59,949 nt of DNA from JBKEAJ01 sp047972135 (GTDB lineage: Bacteria; Bacteroidota; Bacteroidia; Bacteroidales; Prolixibacteraceae), in assembly GCA_047972135.1 (NCBI GenBank), contig JBKEAJ010000137.1:1-59949 (forward strand). The letters are read 5' to 3'. The position numbers and the translations under genes are program-made. This document shows, one piece after another, positions 50,321-59,865 of this stretch (positions within the stretch are counted from its first letter, which is position 1; the number at the start of each line of letters is the position of its first letter). The notes beneath the pieces are model-generated. The model saw only the letters and a program-made list of their open reading frames with translations. It had not been told where the DNA came from and searched no databases.

Positions 50321-52459
50321 CTAATCAATGATGGTCATTTCGTCAATAAGGTTCTGTGCTCCGGCGTATTTATCTATTATCCAGAGAACAAAGCGTATAT
50401 CTACATTAATACATCTTTGCAGTTCGGGTTCAAAAGCTATATCGCCGCTCATAGCTTCCCAGTTACCGTCGAAAGCGAGTCCCACGAGTTGCCCTTTGCC
50501 GTTTATAACTGGACTTCCTGAGTTCCCTCCGGTAATATCGTTATTCGATATGAAGCATATTCGCAAGTCGCCGTTTTCGTCGGCATATCTACCAAAGTCT
50601 TTGTTTACTAGTAGTTGTTTCATGCGAGGTTTAACGTCGAATTCCGAGTCGCCGGGTATTTCTTTTTCAAGGTATCCTTTGTGAGTAGTGAAGTATTTAT
50701 ATTCTACGGCATCGTGAGGCTCGTAGCTGCCAACTGTTCCGTATGTCAGGCGCATGGTGCTGTTGGCATCGGGGTAAAAGCTCTTGTCGGCATCCATTTC
50801 CATTAGTGCTGCAAGGAGTTGTTTTCGTGCTTCTATAAATGCTCCACCTTCACTGTATATCTTCCTATATGCATCGAGAGCCTCTTTTGATGTAGAAATG
50901 AAGACATCTTTACGTGCAGCTTTTAGAGTGGGATTATCAAGGAATGCCTCTGCCTTGTCTCTATTTACCACTATTGAGTTTGCATAAGCCTTATCAAAAT
51001 ATTTTTGGGTATCTCCTTTATATTTAGAGACAATTGTCTTTACAAAATCGGGGTAGTACTTTGGGTTGACGTTTTTGATATAAATTTTCATCAGTTCAAT
51101 AGCGACTTTCTTATCTGTCTCGGTGTCGTAGTCTTTAAATATTTCCGGTAAGCCTTCTTTCATCTTCGCGGCCACTTCTTTTAGCCTGCCTGAGTCTTCA
51201 TCCTTACTGGCTTTCAGAATATTTACTATTGTAGACATTGTTCTGCCCATTTGATATGCCTCGGGTCCGCTTAATATAGCTTCTATAAGATATGTTTGTG
51301 CTGCGGATTTATCGGTATCCGAATAGCTTTCTTGAATTACTTTCAGGGCATCTCCATATTTATCCTTTCTATCTGAAGTCTCATTTATCCAGTCTGTCAG
51401 TTTTTTTTCTAGATTTTGTTTCTTTCCTACCACATCAAGGTTCTCGATTCCCTTATTTTGTCCGATGCTGTATTTATAGTAATTGGAGCTGCGTGCATAT
51501 TTTGAGGCATACTGAATACGGGCTTTATCGCTAGTTTTCATGTAGTTGCCTAATATTTCGAGTTTTTTAGCTCTGACTTCCTCACGTACAGAGTTTATAT
51601 AGTCTCTTGTATTCTCAACTCCAAAAGATGTTGCATATCTGTCGGTAGATCCGGGATATCCTAGTACCATTGTGTAATCTCCGTCTTCAACTCCCTCTAT
51701 GGATATAGGCAGGTGGTATGGAGCATCGTAAGGGATATTGTCTTCGGAGTATTCGGCAGGCGAGCCGTCGGGTGCAGTATAAATTCTAAACATGCTAAAG
51801 TCGCCCGTATGGCGTGGCCACATCCAGTTATCGGTATCTGCGCCGAATTTTCCTATTGATGATGGTGGTGCGCCTACTAGTCTAATGTCTTTGTATGTTA
51901 TGTAGACAAACATAAAATACTGATTCCCCTCAAACATAGGAACAATGTCAACTTCGTATTTGTTGTTCTCAGAGGCTTCATCCACAAGGGCATTAATTGT
52001 ATTCTCGAAAGCGTGGTCGCTACCATCGCCATCATCATGAATTGCTCCAGTAAGTTTTTCTGTTACATCTTCGGCTCTTATTAGGAAAGTTACAGTCTTA
52101 CCCGGATTTGGTAGTTCCTCTTTAAGCGAGCGCGCCCAGAACCCATCTTTCAGGTAGTCGTGTTCAACGCTGCTGTGGGCTTGTATCTCGCCGTATCCGC
52201 AATGGTGGTTTGTCAAAAGAAGTCCTTTCTCCGACACTAGTTCAGCAGTACACGAGCCATGGTCTAATGCCACGATGGCATCTTTCAGGCTTGTGTTGTT
52301 TATATTATAAATATCCTCGGCAGACAGTTCGCAGCCCAGTTCCTGCATTTTTTCGATATTTAATCTTTTCACTAGGGGAAGTAACCACATTCCTTCGTCG
52401 GCTTTTGCAGTGCCACAGAGTAGTAGTGCCGGTAATAACAGTAGTAGTAATTTTTTCAT
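50321..52459 (-). CDS. S46 family dipeptidyl-peptidase, DPP7-like
   Basis: 712 residues with a signal peptide (cleavage near TAKAD). Catalytic triad of the S46 family in order: His85 in TNHHCGYG, an Asp in the TDNWMWPRHTGDF region, and nucleophile Ser647 in GGNSGSPV. S46 enzymes release dipeptides from peptide N termini in asaccharolytic Bacteroidota. Residue 665, in FDGNWE, aligns with position 673 that sets P1 preference: Gly in DPP7 (hydrophobic P1), Arg in DPP11 (acidic P1). Here it is Gly, so DPP7-type specificity is inferred. Confidence 0.92.
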   Translation of the reverse strand: MKKLLLLLLPALLLCGTAKADEGMWLLPLVKRLNIEKMQELGCELSAEDIYNINNTSLKDAIVALDHGSCTAELVSEKGLLLTNHHCGYGEIQAHSSVEHDYLKDGFWARSLKEELPNPGKTVTFLIRAEDVTEKLTGAIHDDGDGSDHAFENTINALVDEASENNKYEVDIVPMFEGNQYFMFVYITYKDIRLVGAPPSSIGKFGADTDNWMWPRHTGDFSMFRIYTAPDGSPAEYSEDNIPYDAPYHLPISIEGVEDGDYTMVLGYPGSTDRYATSFGVENTRDYINSVREEVRAKKLEILGNYMKTSDKARIQYASKYARSSNYYKYSIGQNKGIENLDVVGKKQNLEKKLTDWINETSDRKDKYGDALKVIQESYSDTDKSAAQTYLIEAILSGPEAYQMGRTMSTIVNILKASKDEDSGRLKEVAAKMKEGLPEIFKDYDTETDKKVAIELMKIYIKNVNPKYYPDFVKTIVSKYKGDTQKYFDKAYANSIVVNRDKAEAFLDNPTLKAARKDVFISTSKEALDAYRKIYSEGGAFIEARKQLLAALMEMDADKSFYPDANSTMRLTYGTVGSYEPHDAVEYKYFTTHKGYLEKEIPGDSEFDVKPRMKQLLVNKDFGRYADENGDLRICFISNNDITGGNSGSPVINGKGQLVGLAFDGNWEAMSGDIAFEPELQRCINVDIRFVLWIIDKYAGAQNLIDEMTIID

Positions 52460-52486
52460 CGGTTTATAATTTTATGGTGATTTATA

Positions 52487-54154
52487 CTATTTACAACTAG
52501 ACAGCAGCGATTTAGCATTCTTCACGGCAGCCTCCGACGGAGGGTCTCCCGACAGCATTTTTGCTACTTCTGTAATTCTTTTTTCTTTATCTAATTTCTC
52601 TATATCGGAGAAATCCTTGTTTATTTCGGCATCATGATATTTGAACACAAACCAATGATTATCGGCGTGAGCTGCAATTTGTGGCAGGTGCGTTATATCT
52701 ATAACTTGCACTTTCTTGGAAAGGCTTTTTATCAACTTTCCCATTTTTAGTGCGACATCACCGGAGATGCCTGTATCAATTTCGTCGAATATAATTGTCG
52801 GGATGCTGCCTTCCTTATTCATTGCCAATTTTATACAGAGCATAAACCGCGATAGTTCTCCTCCCGATGCTATTTTTGATATTTCTTGTGGAGCAGTTCC
52901 TCTGTTTGCCGAAAAGAGGAATTTCACAGCGTCTTGTCCTTTTTCAGTATAGTTGTCGAGTTTTGATATGTTTACTTGGAATACCGAGTTTTGCATCGAC
53001 AGTTCAGACAAGCCCTGCAGGACAATTTTTTCCAATTCTGTCACGGCTTGTTTTCTACTCTTTGTCAGTTCTGATGATATTTTGTCGAGTTCTTTTGTAG
53101 CTTTCTCCAGTTCTTTTTGAGCATCGTTCATTGCGACATCGAAGTTGTCAATATGGCTCAATACAGTTTGATAATTCTCTCTGATAGCAATGAGTTCCTC
53201 GATATTATCGACTTTATGCTTATGGAGCATCGAGTTTACAAGGTCTATCGTATCCCTGCATTTCTCCAGTTCTGTGGGGTTGTACTCTATATTGCTGTCA
53301 AGTGTTTCTATTTCCGCCATTACGTCCTGTATATCTATCAGAACTCCCTTAATACGTTCAGTCAGACCCAGCAATTTTGGGGAATATTCTGCCACCTTAG
53401 ACAACCTGTTCATTGCAGAGTTCAGCGACACAACTGCACCGGTATCTTCGTTGTCGAGATAGTTAGCAGCCTCAGCTAGGGCAGTTTTTATCACTTCGGC
53501 GTTAGATAATACATTTACCTCTTGTTCTAGCTCCTCAAAATCAGCATTTGTAATTTTTATATCTGCTAACTGCTCATATTGGAATCTTATATACTCTTCG
53601 TTTTCAAGGTTTTTCTCTCTGTCTTCAATAATTTTGTCCAGAATATCCTTCTTAGTTTTATAATTGTTATATTTTCCTTTATAACTGTCGAGTAACGAGC
53701 GGTTTTCGGCAAGGCTGTCCAACACCGCCAGTTGGAATTTAGAGTTCCCTAATTCAAGATTCTGATGTTGGGAGTGGAGGTCGACTAGTTTTGCGCCTAT
53801 TTCTTTCAGTAGACTGAGATTTATGGGAGTATCGTTGATAAAAGCACGCGACTTGCCCTCTGCCGATATTTCTCGTCTGATTGTAGTTTCGTTATAAAAG
53901 TCAATGTCATTTTCAGCAAATAGGTCTTTCAGATTTATATTTTTCAAACTAACGACGGCTTCCACGATACATTTCTTGGATTTATCGTTTATTGCAGAGC
54001 TGTCAGCCCGCTCGCCTAGTATTAGCGACAAAGCCCCCATGAGAATTGATTTTCCTGCCCCGGTTTCGCCAGTGATGACAGTAAGACCACTTTCAAAAGA
54101 CATTTCTGTACTTTTGATTAGCGCATAGTTTCTTACATATAAAGACTGTAACAC
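52487..54154 (-). CDS. recN: DNA repair protein RecN
   Basis: 555 residues, SMC-like. Walker A GETGAGKS at 29-36 in the N-terminal head, two coiled-coil arms (about 160-360, rich in Leu/Glu/Lys), then the C-terminal head with signature SGGELSRFML and Walker B TIIFDEIDTGISG. RecN bridges broken DNA ends in double-strand-break repair. It follows porD by 16 bases in the conserved bamD-rpoZ-coaBC-porD-recN cluster. Confidence 0.95.
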   Translation of the reverse strand: MLQSLYVRNYALIKSTEMSFESGLTVITGETGAGKSILMGALSLILGERADSSAINDKSKKCIVEAVVSLKNINLKDLFAENDIDFYNETTIRREISAEGKSRAFINDTPINLSLLKEIGAKLVDLHSQHQNLELGNSKFQLAVLDSLAENRSLLDSYKGKYNNYKTKKDILDKIIEDREKNLENEEYIRFQYEQLADIKITNADFEELEQEVNVLSNAEVIKTALAEAANYLDNEDTGAVVSLNSAMNRLSKVAEYSPKLLGLTERIKGVLIDIQDVMAEIETLDSNIEYNPTELEKCRDTIDLVNSMLHKHKVDNIEELIAIRENYQTVLSHIDNFDVAMNDAQKELEKATKELDKISSELTKSRKQAVTELEKIVLQGLSELSMQNSVFQVNISKLDNYTEKGQDAVKFLFSANRGTAPQEISKIASGGELSRFMLCIKLAMNKEGSIPTIIFDEIDTGISGDVALKMGKLIKSLSKKVQVIDITHLPQIAAHADNHWFVFKYHDAEINKDFSDIEKLDKEKRITEVAKMLSGDPPSEAAVKNAKSLLSSCK

Positions 54155-54170
54155 TGATTATTATTTGAAG

Positions 54171-55100
54171 TTAATAACTGTTGCTGCTTAGTATTTTATC
54201 ATACTTTCGGGCATTTGCAGGGTCGCACTCTGTAAGGATATTGTGAGCCTTTTGTCGCTGTTCGGAGTCGGATTTCTCATAAATACTCACCAATTCCTCA
54301 GCCTTTGTGCTAAAGAATACTTGCATGCAGTATAGTCCGGGGCGGGCTTTGAATATTTTTTCGATATTTTCCAAAGATTTTGTGATATTCGTTCTTCCGT
54401 CGTCGGGTTTATCGTTCAGCAGGTCAAGCCCTTGTCTGTGATATTCGTACATACAATCTCGAAATCCCTTGTATGAGCCGTTTGTCAAGTTTTCCACAAA
54501 CCAATATCTGCTTTTCCTGTCTGACGACGACCATCCGGGTCTTCCAAGACTCTGTGCATTATTTACCACCGCTTGTGCTCTTTGGTAGAACTCCGACCCT
54601 CCCTCTGGAGCGAAGCTGTCGTAATCATATCCCAAAATCATGTACACATAGAATGCTATAATATTGGCGAGGTTGTCCTTACTGCTACCATTTTCCTCAT
54701 ATTCTAAGGGGGTATTAGGAACATATTTCACACTGAAATTATCGTCATTGATATTCAGAAGAGTTGATTGGTAAGTAGAGTTAAAAACCGGGCGTCGGGA
54801 TTGAATTCTGATGCTTCCTGAAAATTCGTCAGAGCCGCTCTGTTGCTCCAGAAGTATGTAGATGCTGCAGTCGATGCGTTCCTGAGATTGATAGCTGTCT
54901 GTTGTCCACACTCTGCTGTTGACGAAGTCGCTGATGTCTTTCTGCATAGACTTAAAGAAATCTGCACCTACGTTTCTGATGGATTCCTTACCTGTCACGG
55001 CGACATTGCACCGAATTTCTTGAGTACTTCCAATGAAAGCCATTGCAACAAAAGCTGCTATGCACACTATGCGAGACAATATTTTACAGAATCTACTCAT
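54171..55100 (-). CDS. porD: Type IX secretion-associated protein PorD (DUF4835)
   Basis: 309 residues with signal peptide (AFIGSTQ). DUF4835/PorD features: EIRCNVAV start, KSMQKDISDFVNSRVWT, RIDCSIYIL, FSGSIRIQSRRPVFNSTYQSTLLNI and FYVYMILGYDYDSFAPEGGSEFYQRAQ. The PorD name comes from comparative annotation of this family with type IX secretion; direct function is not settled. It sits in the conserved cluster with coaBC and recN. Confidence 0.87.
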   Translation of the reverse strand: MSRFCKILSRIVCIAAFVAMAFIGSTQEIRCNVAVTGKESIRNVGADFFKSMQKDISDFVNSRVWTTDSYQSQERIDCSIYILLEQQSGSDEFSGSIRIQSRRPVFNSTYQSTLLNINDDNFSVKYVPNTPLEYEENGSSKDNLANIIAFYVYMILGYDYDSFAPEGGSEFYQRAQAVVNNAQSLGRPGWSSSDRKSRYWFVENLTNGSYKGFRDCMYEYHRQGLDLLNDKPDDGRTNITKSLENIEKIFKARPGLYCMQVFFSTKAEELVSIYEKSDSEQRQKAHNILTECDPANARKYDKILSSNSY

Positions 55101-55118
55101 TGTGGTTTCATTTGTAAG

Positions 55119-56318
55119 TTAAGATACGGCATTGCAAATATAATCAACAATATCCGCGGCAGCCTCTTTTTTTGTTTTTACTCCAAACTCCGTAATTTTG
55201 AAATTCGAGTCTATAAAGGTAATCTTATTTGTATTCTTGTCAAAACCGGCATCTTTATCTTGCAGAGAATTTAAGACTATCATATCCAGTTTTTTCTTTT
55301 GAAGTTTGCTTTTAGCTTCTTCAATGCCTTTGGAAGTCTCTAACGCAAAGCCGATTAGCAGCCTGTTTCCTTTATTTTCTCCTAATTTTTGAGCGATGTC
55401 GGGATTAGGACTCAGCTCTATGTTTAAATTTGCAGTATCACGTTTTATTTTTGAATCTGCGATATGCTTGCATTTATAATCGGCTACGGCAGCAGTAAGA
55501 ACAGCACCACAAGCATTTTTGAAATTTGCTGTTGTCGCTTCATACATTTCCTCAGCCGACACGACATTAATAATTTTGATATTGGGCGATTTAGGTTTGA
55601 AAGTAGCCTTTCCGAGTATCATTGTAACCTCGGCACCCTCATTTGCCAAGGCATCAGCAATTTCACATCCCATTTGTCCTGACGAGAAGTTAGAGATAAA
55701 TCTGACGGGATCAATTTTTTCTACTGTTGCGCCTGCATTAAGCACAAAGTGCTTTCCTTTCAGTTTTTTAGAGCCGTACAATAGGCTGCAAACTTGTTCG
55801 ACGATTTGCTCAGGTTCTTGCATTCTGCCTTTACCCATTACTCCGCTAACCATTTCTCCCTCAGTTGGTTCGACTATATGAATGCCGTGGTTTTTTAGGC
55901 TCTTGATGTTGGCAGAAGTTGTAGGATGTGCATACATATGCGGCTCCATGGCAGGACACACTACAACGGGAGCAGTATTAGTAAGGTATGTTGCTATTAC
56001 AAGGTTGTCGGCAAGTCCTGTTGCCATTTTTGATATTGTAGTGGCTGTAGCAGGAGCAATAAGCATAAGATCTGCCCACTGTCCCATCTCTACGTGGGAA
56101 TGCCACGTGCCATCGTCATTTGCAAAAAACTCTGACTCCACGGGTTTGCCGGATATTGCAGCTAATGTTACCGGAGAAATGAATTTCTTTCCTGCGTCAG
56201 TCATTAGTATCTGTAAATCAGCACCTTCCTTTAGTAACAAACGAGAAAGCACAGCTGCTTTATATGCTGCTATGCTTCCTGTTATTGCTAATATTATCTT
56301 TTTGCCCTTTAGTCTCAT
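55119..56318 (-). CDS. coaBC: Bifunctional CoaBC (phosphopantothenoylcysteine synthetase/decarboxylase)
   Basis: 399 residues from the ATG at 56318. N-terminal CoaC decarboxylase (FMN): ITGSIAAYKAA start, H-containing GTWHSHVEMG, and PAMEPHMYAHPTT with VSGVMGKGRMQEP. C-terminal CoaB ligase: LNAGATVEKIDPVRFISNFSSGQMG and AAVADYKCK, KIKRD. Joins cysteine to 4'-phosphopantothenate and decarboxylates it for coenzyme A. TTG (56333) and ATG (56324) are upstream alternatives; 56318 matches the usual family start. Confidence 0.95.
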   Translation of the reverse strand: MRLKGKKIILAITGSIAAYKAAVLSRLLLKEGADLQILMTDAGKKFISPVTLAAISGKPVESEFFANDDGTWHSHVEMGQWADLMLIAPATATTISKMATGLADNLVIATYLTNTAPVVVCPAMEPHMYAHPTTSANIKSLKNHGIHIVEPTEGEMVSGVMGKGRMQEPEQIVEQVCSLLYGSKKLKGKHFVLNAGATVEKIDPVRFISNFSSGQMGCEIADALANEGAEVTMILGKATFKPKSPNIKIINVVSAEEMYEATTANFKNACGAVLTAAVADYKCKHIADSKIKRDTANLNIELSPNPDIAQKLGENKGNRLLIGFALETSKGIEEAKSKLQKKKLDMIVLNSLQDKDAGFDKNTNKITFIDSNFKITEFGVKTKKEAAADIVDYICNAVS

Positions 56319-56336
56319 TGGCATAAATATCAAGTG

Positions 56337-56678
56337 TTACACAGTATCCGCTTTTGTTCCATCTTTAGCAGGATTTCGGAAGTAAATATCATTATCCATA
56401 AACTCCTGAAATGCTATAAGTACAGGTTTAGGTAGACGTTCATAGAATTTTGATATTTCTATTTGCTCCCTATTTTCAAACACTTCTTCGAGATTGTCTG
56501 TTGCCGATGCGAAGTCTTGAAGTTTTTGTATTAGCTCTTCTTTCATATCGGCACTAATTTGGTCGGCACGTTTTGCCAAAATAGAGATTGTCTCATATAT
56601 GTTCCCCGTTTCTCGTTCCAAGTCGCTTACATTACGAGAAACTGTTGTCGAATCTGCTTTAGTCTTTTTAAAGTCCAT
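56337..56678 (-). CDS. rpoZ: RNA polymerase omega-like subunit, Bacteroidota type
   Basis: 113 residues, no signal or membrane segment. The segment GNIYETISILAKRADQISADMKEELIQKL, then NLEEVFENREQIEISKFYERLPKPVL and YFRNPAK, is the conserved Rpb6/omega-type protein of Bacteroidota. Omega aids assembly of the RNA polymerase core. Located between bamD and coaBC in a conserved cluster. Confidence 0.9.
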   Translation of the reverse strand: MDFKKTKADSTTVSRNVSDLERETGNIYETISILAKRADQISADMKEELIQKLQDFASATDNLEEVFENREQIEISKFYERLPKPVLIAFQEFMDNDIYFRNPAKDGTKADTV

Positions 56679-56703
56679 TATATTGTAATTTTATTTTTAT
56701 TGC

Positions 56704-57525
56704 TTAGTTTTCCAATTCCACATCGTCAACGTGCACCCACTTTTCCATGTGTTTCTCGTACTTGTCTAGCTCCTTGCGGTATTGGCTTTTTGGGAACTCA
56801 TCGACAAATGCGAAATACTCGTCCATAGCCATCGACATTCTTTTGGCTTGTTGTTCAGGTATACTCTTGTCGGCATACAAATAGGAAGCTTTCACAAGCA
56901 TGTAAAGCATTTTCTCTCTGTATTTTGTGTTTGGATAGTCTTTCAAGGAATTTTTTAAGGCAATCACCGATGCTTGATATCTTTCCATCCCGTAGTATAG
57001 CTCTGCCGATAGGTACGATTTGTCCACCAACTTGTCTTGCATTTCTGCAATAATGTTGCGAGCCTCGTTAACTTTGCGGCTGTCTGGGTAAGCATTTATA
57101 AACAGTTCCATAGCGTCGACACATTCTTGAGTTATGCTTTGGTCGAGCCTCACACTCGGCGATAATTTATACAAGCTGTAGCCTGCAAGATACATTGCCT
57201 CTTCAGCATATTGGCTTTGCGGATTTTGAATAAACAGCATTCTAAAGAATTGATTAGAAGTGGTGTACATCTTTCTGTTGAAGTTGCAGTAAGCATAGTA
57301 ATAGTATACCTCTTCCATTTTGCTTGTCCCCCTATAAGCATTGAGGACATTCCTAAACAATTCGCTTGCACGAGAGTAGTCTCCCTGGTCGTAATACTCC
57401 TTTGCAACTTTAAACTTGTATTCGTAATCTGTACTTTCCAATACAGTTTGGTATCGACTCTTGCATGAACCTAGCACCAAGATTGACACCACTAGTAGTA
57501 ATGATATTTTTATCCTTTTTTTCAC
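56704..57525 (-). CDS. bamD: Outer-membrane assembly lipoprotein BamD
   Basis: 273 residues. Lipoprotein signal MKKRIKISLLLVVSILVLGSC with lipobox LGSC at residue 21. Tandem TPRs: YDQGDYSRASELFRNVLNAYRGT, YTTSNQFFRMLFIQNPQSQYAEEAMYLAGYSLYKLSPS, and ALKNSLKDYPNTKYREKMLYMLVKASYLYA. BamD is the essential lipoprotein of the barrel-assembly machine. The start is GTG at 57525, and its -7 box begins six bases upstream, giving a near-leaderless mRNA. First gene of the cluster. Confidence 0.95.
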   Translation of the reverse strand: MKKRIKISLLLVVSILVLGSCKSRYQTVLESTDYEYKFKVAKEYYDQGDYSRASELFRNVLNAYRGTSKMEEVYYYYAYCNFNRKMYTTSNQFFRMLFIQNPQSQYAEEAMYLAGYSLYKLSPSVRLDQSITQECVDAMELFINAYPDSRKVNEARNIIAEMQDKLVDKSYLSAELYYGMERYQASVIALKNSLKDYPNTKYREKMLYMLVKASYLYADKSIPEQQAKRMSMAMDEYFAFVDEFPKSQYRKELDKYEKHMEKWVHVDDVELEN

Positions 57526-57530
57526 GTGCG

Positions 57531-57538
57531 CAAATATA
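57531..57538 (-). promoter_or_regulatory. -7 box abutting the bamD start codon
   Basis: Minus strand TATATTTG, then CGCAC, then the GTG start. Transcription would start at about the start codon. -33 TTTG not evident. Confidence 0.6.
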
Positions 57539-57553
57539 TGAACTTTTAAGCAA

Positions 57554-57588
57554 ATGAGCTACTTTTTCTTAGAAAAATGGTAGCTCAT
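57554..57588 (-). terminator. Hairpin between dnaJ and bamD
   Basis: ATGAGCTA (57554-57561) pairs with TAGCTCAT (57581-57588), continuing inward through T-rich/A-rich arms. About 30 bases after the dnaJ stop. No strong T run follows on the minus strand; likely terminator or processing site. Confidence 0.5.
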
Positions 57589-57619
57589 CTGAAACATAAA
57601 CTCTTTTTTGCGTGAAATA

Positions 57620-58768
57620 TTATCCTCCGCTGAACATATCTTTCAAGTTGTCGAAAAAGCTTTTGCCGGTATCGTTCGGGTTAACCTCAAAGTTTGGAGA
57701 CTCTTTCAGCTTCTCAAGTGTTTTTTTCTCGCTGTCTGAAATCTTTTTTGGAACAACACCCACAATTCTAACCAATAAATCACCTCGTGATTTTAGTCTT
57801 GAATTTACTTCTGGGAGTCCTTTTCCTCTTAGCCTAAGTATTTTGTCGGGCTGAGTTCCGGCTTCTACTGTGACGTTTGCAGCACCCTCTATTGTTGGTA
57901 TTTCTGCCTGAGCGCCCAGTGCTAAATCCACAAAAGACATTCTGAGTTGGTATATCACATTTCGTCCGTCTCTCTCTAATTTTGGGTCTTTTTCTTCTTC
58001 GATAGCAACGATTAGATCGCCAGGTATGCCGTTGCGTCGTCCCGCATTTCCCTTGCCGGTCATGCTCATTTGCATTCCTTCGGCAACTCCTGACGGAATG
58101 TTTACGCTAACTATTTCTTCTGCTTGTACAATGCCCTCGCCATGACATGAGGTGCATTTGTCAACTATCATTTTGCCCTCGCCACCACATGATGGGCATA
58201 TAGATGCTGTACGCATCGCACCAAGTATGGTTTGAGTTACTCTTTCCACTTGTCCATGTCCGTTGCAGGTGCTGCAAGTCGTGGTCTTAGAACCCTTTGC
58301 TCCTGTTCCTGAGCAATTTGTACATTTTACTTTCTTGCGGATTTTTAGCTTCTTCTCTACGCCGTTCAGCACATCTTTGAGCGTAACTTTTACCCTCACC
58401 CTTAAATCAGAACCTTGTGAGTGTCTTGCACCGCGAGCACTGCCGCCGCGCCTACCGCCAAATAAATCGCCGAACATATTGAATATGTCATCCATATCCA
58501 TGCCGCCGCCGCTGAAGCCACCAAAACCACCACCTGCTTGACCGCCCATTCCTGCGTGTCCGAATTGGTCGTAGCGTTGTTTCTTTTCGGGAGTACTCAG
58601 AACTTCGTAGGCTTCGGCAGCCTCCTTAAATTTGTTCTCAGCCTCCTTGTCGCCAGGATTTTTGTCGGGATGATACTTTATTGCCAGTTTTCTATAAGCC
58701 TTTTTCAGTTCGTCGGCACTAGCGCCCTTGCTGACACCCAGAACTTCATAATAATCTCTTTTTGACAT
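57620..58768 (-). CDS. dnaJ: Chaperone DnaJ
   Basis: 382 residues. J domain with KYHPDKNPGD (HPD motif near 33), Gly/Phe-rich linker (about 75-110, GGQAGGGFGGFSGG), four zinc-binding CxxCxGxG repeats (CTNCSGTG, CSTCNGHG, CPSCGGEG, CTSCHGEG), and the C-terminal substrate-binding domains. Stimulates DnaK ATPase; dnaK itself is outside the window. Co-transcribed after grpE (23-base gap). Confidence 0.97.
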   Translation of the reverse strand: MSKRDYYEVLGVSKGASADELKKAYRKLAIKYHPDKNPGDKEAENKFKEAAEAYEVLSTPEKKQRYDQFGHAGMGGQAGGGFGGFSGGGMDMDDIFNMFGDLFGGRRGGSARGARHSQGSDLRVRVKVTLKDVLNGVEKKLKIRKKVKCTNCSGTGAKGSKTTTCSTCNGHGQVERVTQTILGAMRTASICPSCGGEGKMIVDKCTSCHGEGIVQAEEIVSVNIPSGVAEGMQMSMTGKGNAGRRNGIPGDLIVAIEEEKDPKLERDGRNVIYQLRMSFVDLALGAQAEIPTIEGAANVTVEAGTQPDKILRLRGKGLPEVNSRLKSRGDLLVRIVGVVPKKISDSEKKTLEKLKESPNFEVNPNDTGKSFFDNLKDMFSGG

Positions 58769-58791
58769 ATCTACGTATTTTTCATTTGCTC

Positions 58792-59394
58792 CTATTCGCC
58801 AATCACGACCTTTGGAAATCTTATTACCTTATCTCCCAAAGTGTAGCCTTTCTGTATGACATCGACGACCTTGCCTTTCAGCTCCTCCGACGGAGCAGGA
58901 ATTTTTGTCACTGCATCATGCAAATCTGTGTCAAAATCTTGATGCATAGCCTCTATCTCTTTCACACTATTTTTATTGAGGAAAGATGTAAACTTGTTGT
59001 GAATCAGCTCCATTCCCTCGATTACGGAGTTGATGTCGTCAGATTGTTTCGCTAGCTCTAAGCCTCTGTTCAGGTCGTCTATAACAGGAATCATATCCTT
59101 AAAGATACCCTCGCCAGCAGTTTTTATCAAGTCCATGCGCTCCTTGCTAGTGCGACGGCGGTAGTTATCGAATTCAGCTTGTAGCCTTACCCATTTATCA
59201 TACCATATCTTAGACTCATCCTCCTTTGTATCCTCTCCTCCGGGAGCATCCTTTTCCTTCTGGGGTTCTTCTTTCTCCGCGTTCTCCTTGTCGTCTTGAG
59301 AATCTATTGTTTGGTCAGAAATGTTGTTGTCCTCTTGCTCAGAAGACAATTCCTCCGCATTCAACTCTTCATTCTTACTATTTTCGTCTTTCAT
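58792..59394 (-). CDS. grpE: Nucleotide exchange factor GrpE
   Basis: 200 residues. Acidic, Glu/Asp-rich N-terminal tail (about 1-65), then a coiled coil and the conserved RLQAEFDNYRRRTSKERMDLIKTAGEGIFKDMIPVIDDL, ending with the beta-domain GYTLGDKVIRFPKVVIG. Promotes ADP release from DnaK. First gene of the grpE-dnaJ pair. Confidence 0.95.
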   Translation of the reverse strand: MKDENSKNEELNAEELSSEQEDNNISDQTIDSQDDKENAEKEEPQKEKDAPGGEDTKEDESKIWYDKWVRLQAEFDNYRRRTSKERMDLIKTAGEGIFKDMIPVIDDLNRGLELAKQSDDINSVIEGMELIHNKFTSFLNKNSVKEIEAMHQDFDTDLHDAVTKIPAPSEELKGKVVDVIQKGYTLGDKVIRFPKVVIGE

Positions 59395-59865
59395 ATATTT
59401 ATATTTTTTGCGTCTTCGCTATATTAGATAATTATCTAGCTATCAAATTATTCAATTGTAATATTATATTATTATGATATCAATAACAGCCCCTACTACG
59501 CAAAAAACTTGCCATCTGTCACGAACGTGACATAATGACAGTTTGCATTTTCTGGGTTTGTGTATTTCTTTGCAATATCCTGCTGCTGTCTCTTGGCTTC
59601 CTATTGGGTGATTTCTTATCTTCCTAATTTTTCGTAAGTGTCATCTTAATTACTCCAGATGCCTAACCCACATTGCAGTAAAAAGTGTTTAGATGGTCAA
59701 GTTAGGTTAAACTTGAATTTTCTTTTAACCTCAAGTCGATGAGGATATTCTGAGATTTTGGTAAAGGAGCAAAATATATACGCAATTGACTCTGAGAGCC
59801 TCAAACCGTTTTGTAGTGCACTGGTATTTTTTGCAGATTTGAAGAACATATATGACCTTTGCAAT
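59395..59865. other. Intergenic region before grpE and the IS left end
   Basis: Contains a near-perfect palindrome at 59517-59532 and a hairpin AGGTTAAA/TTTAACCT at 59704-59731. No credible ORF is seen. The right part (from roughly 59690) may be the left end of the insertion sequence, but its terminal repeat is not identifiable without the other end. Confidence 0.4.
59517..59532. promoter_or_regulatory. Operator-like palindrome upstream of grpE
   Basis: TGTCACG-AA-CGTGACA, 7-bp arms, about 120 bases upstream of the grpE ATG. It resembles a dimeric regulator site but matches no named consensus exactly (not CIRCE). Confidence 0.4.
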
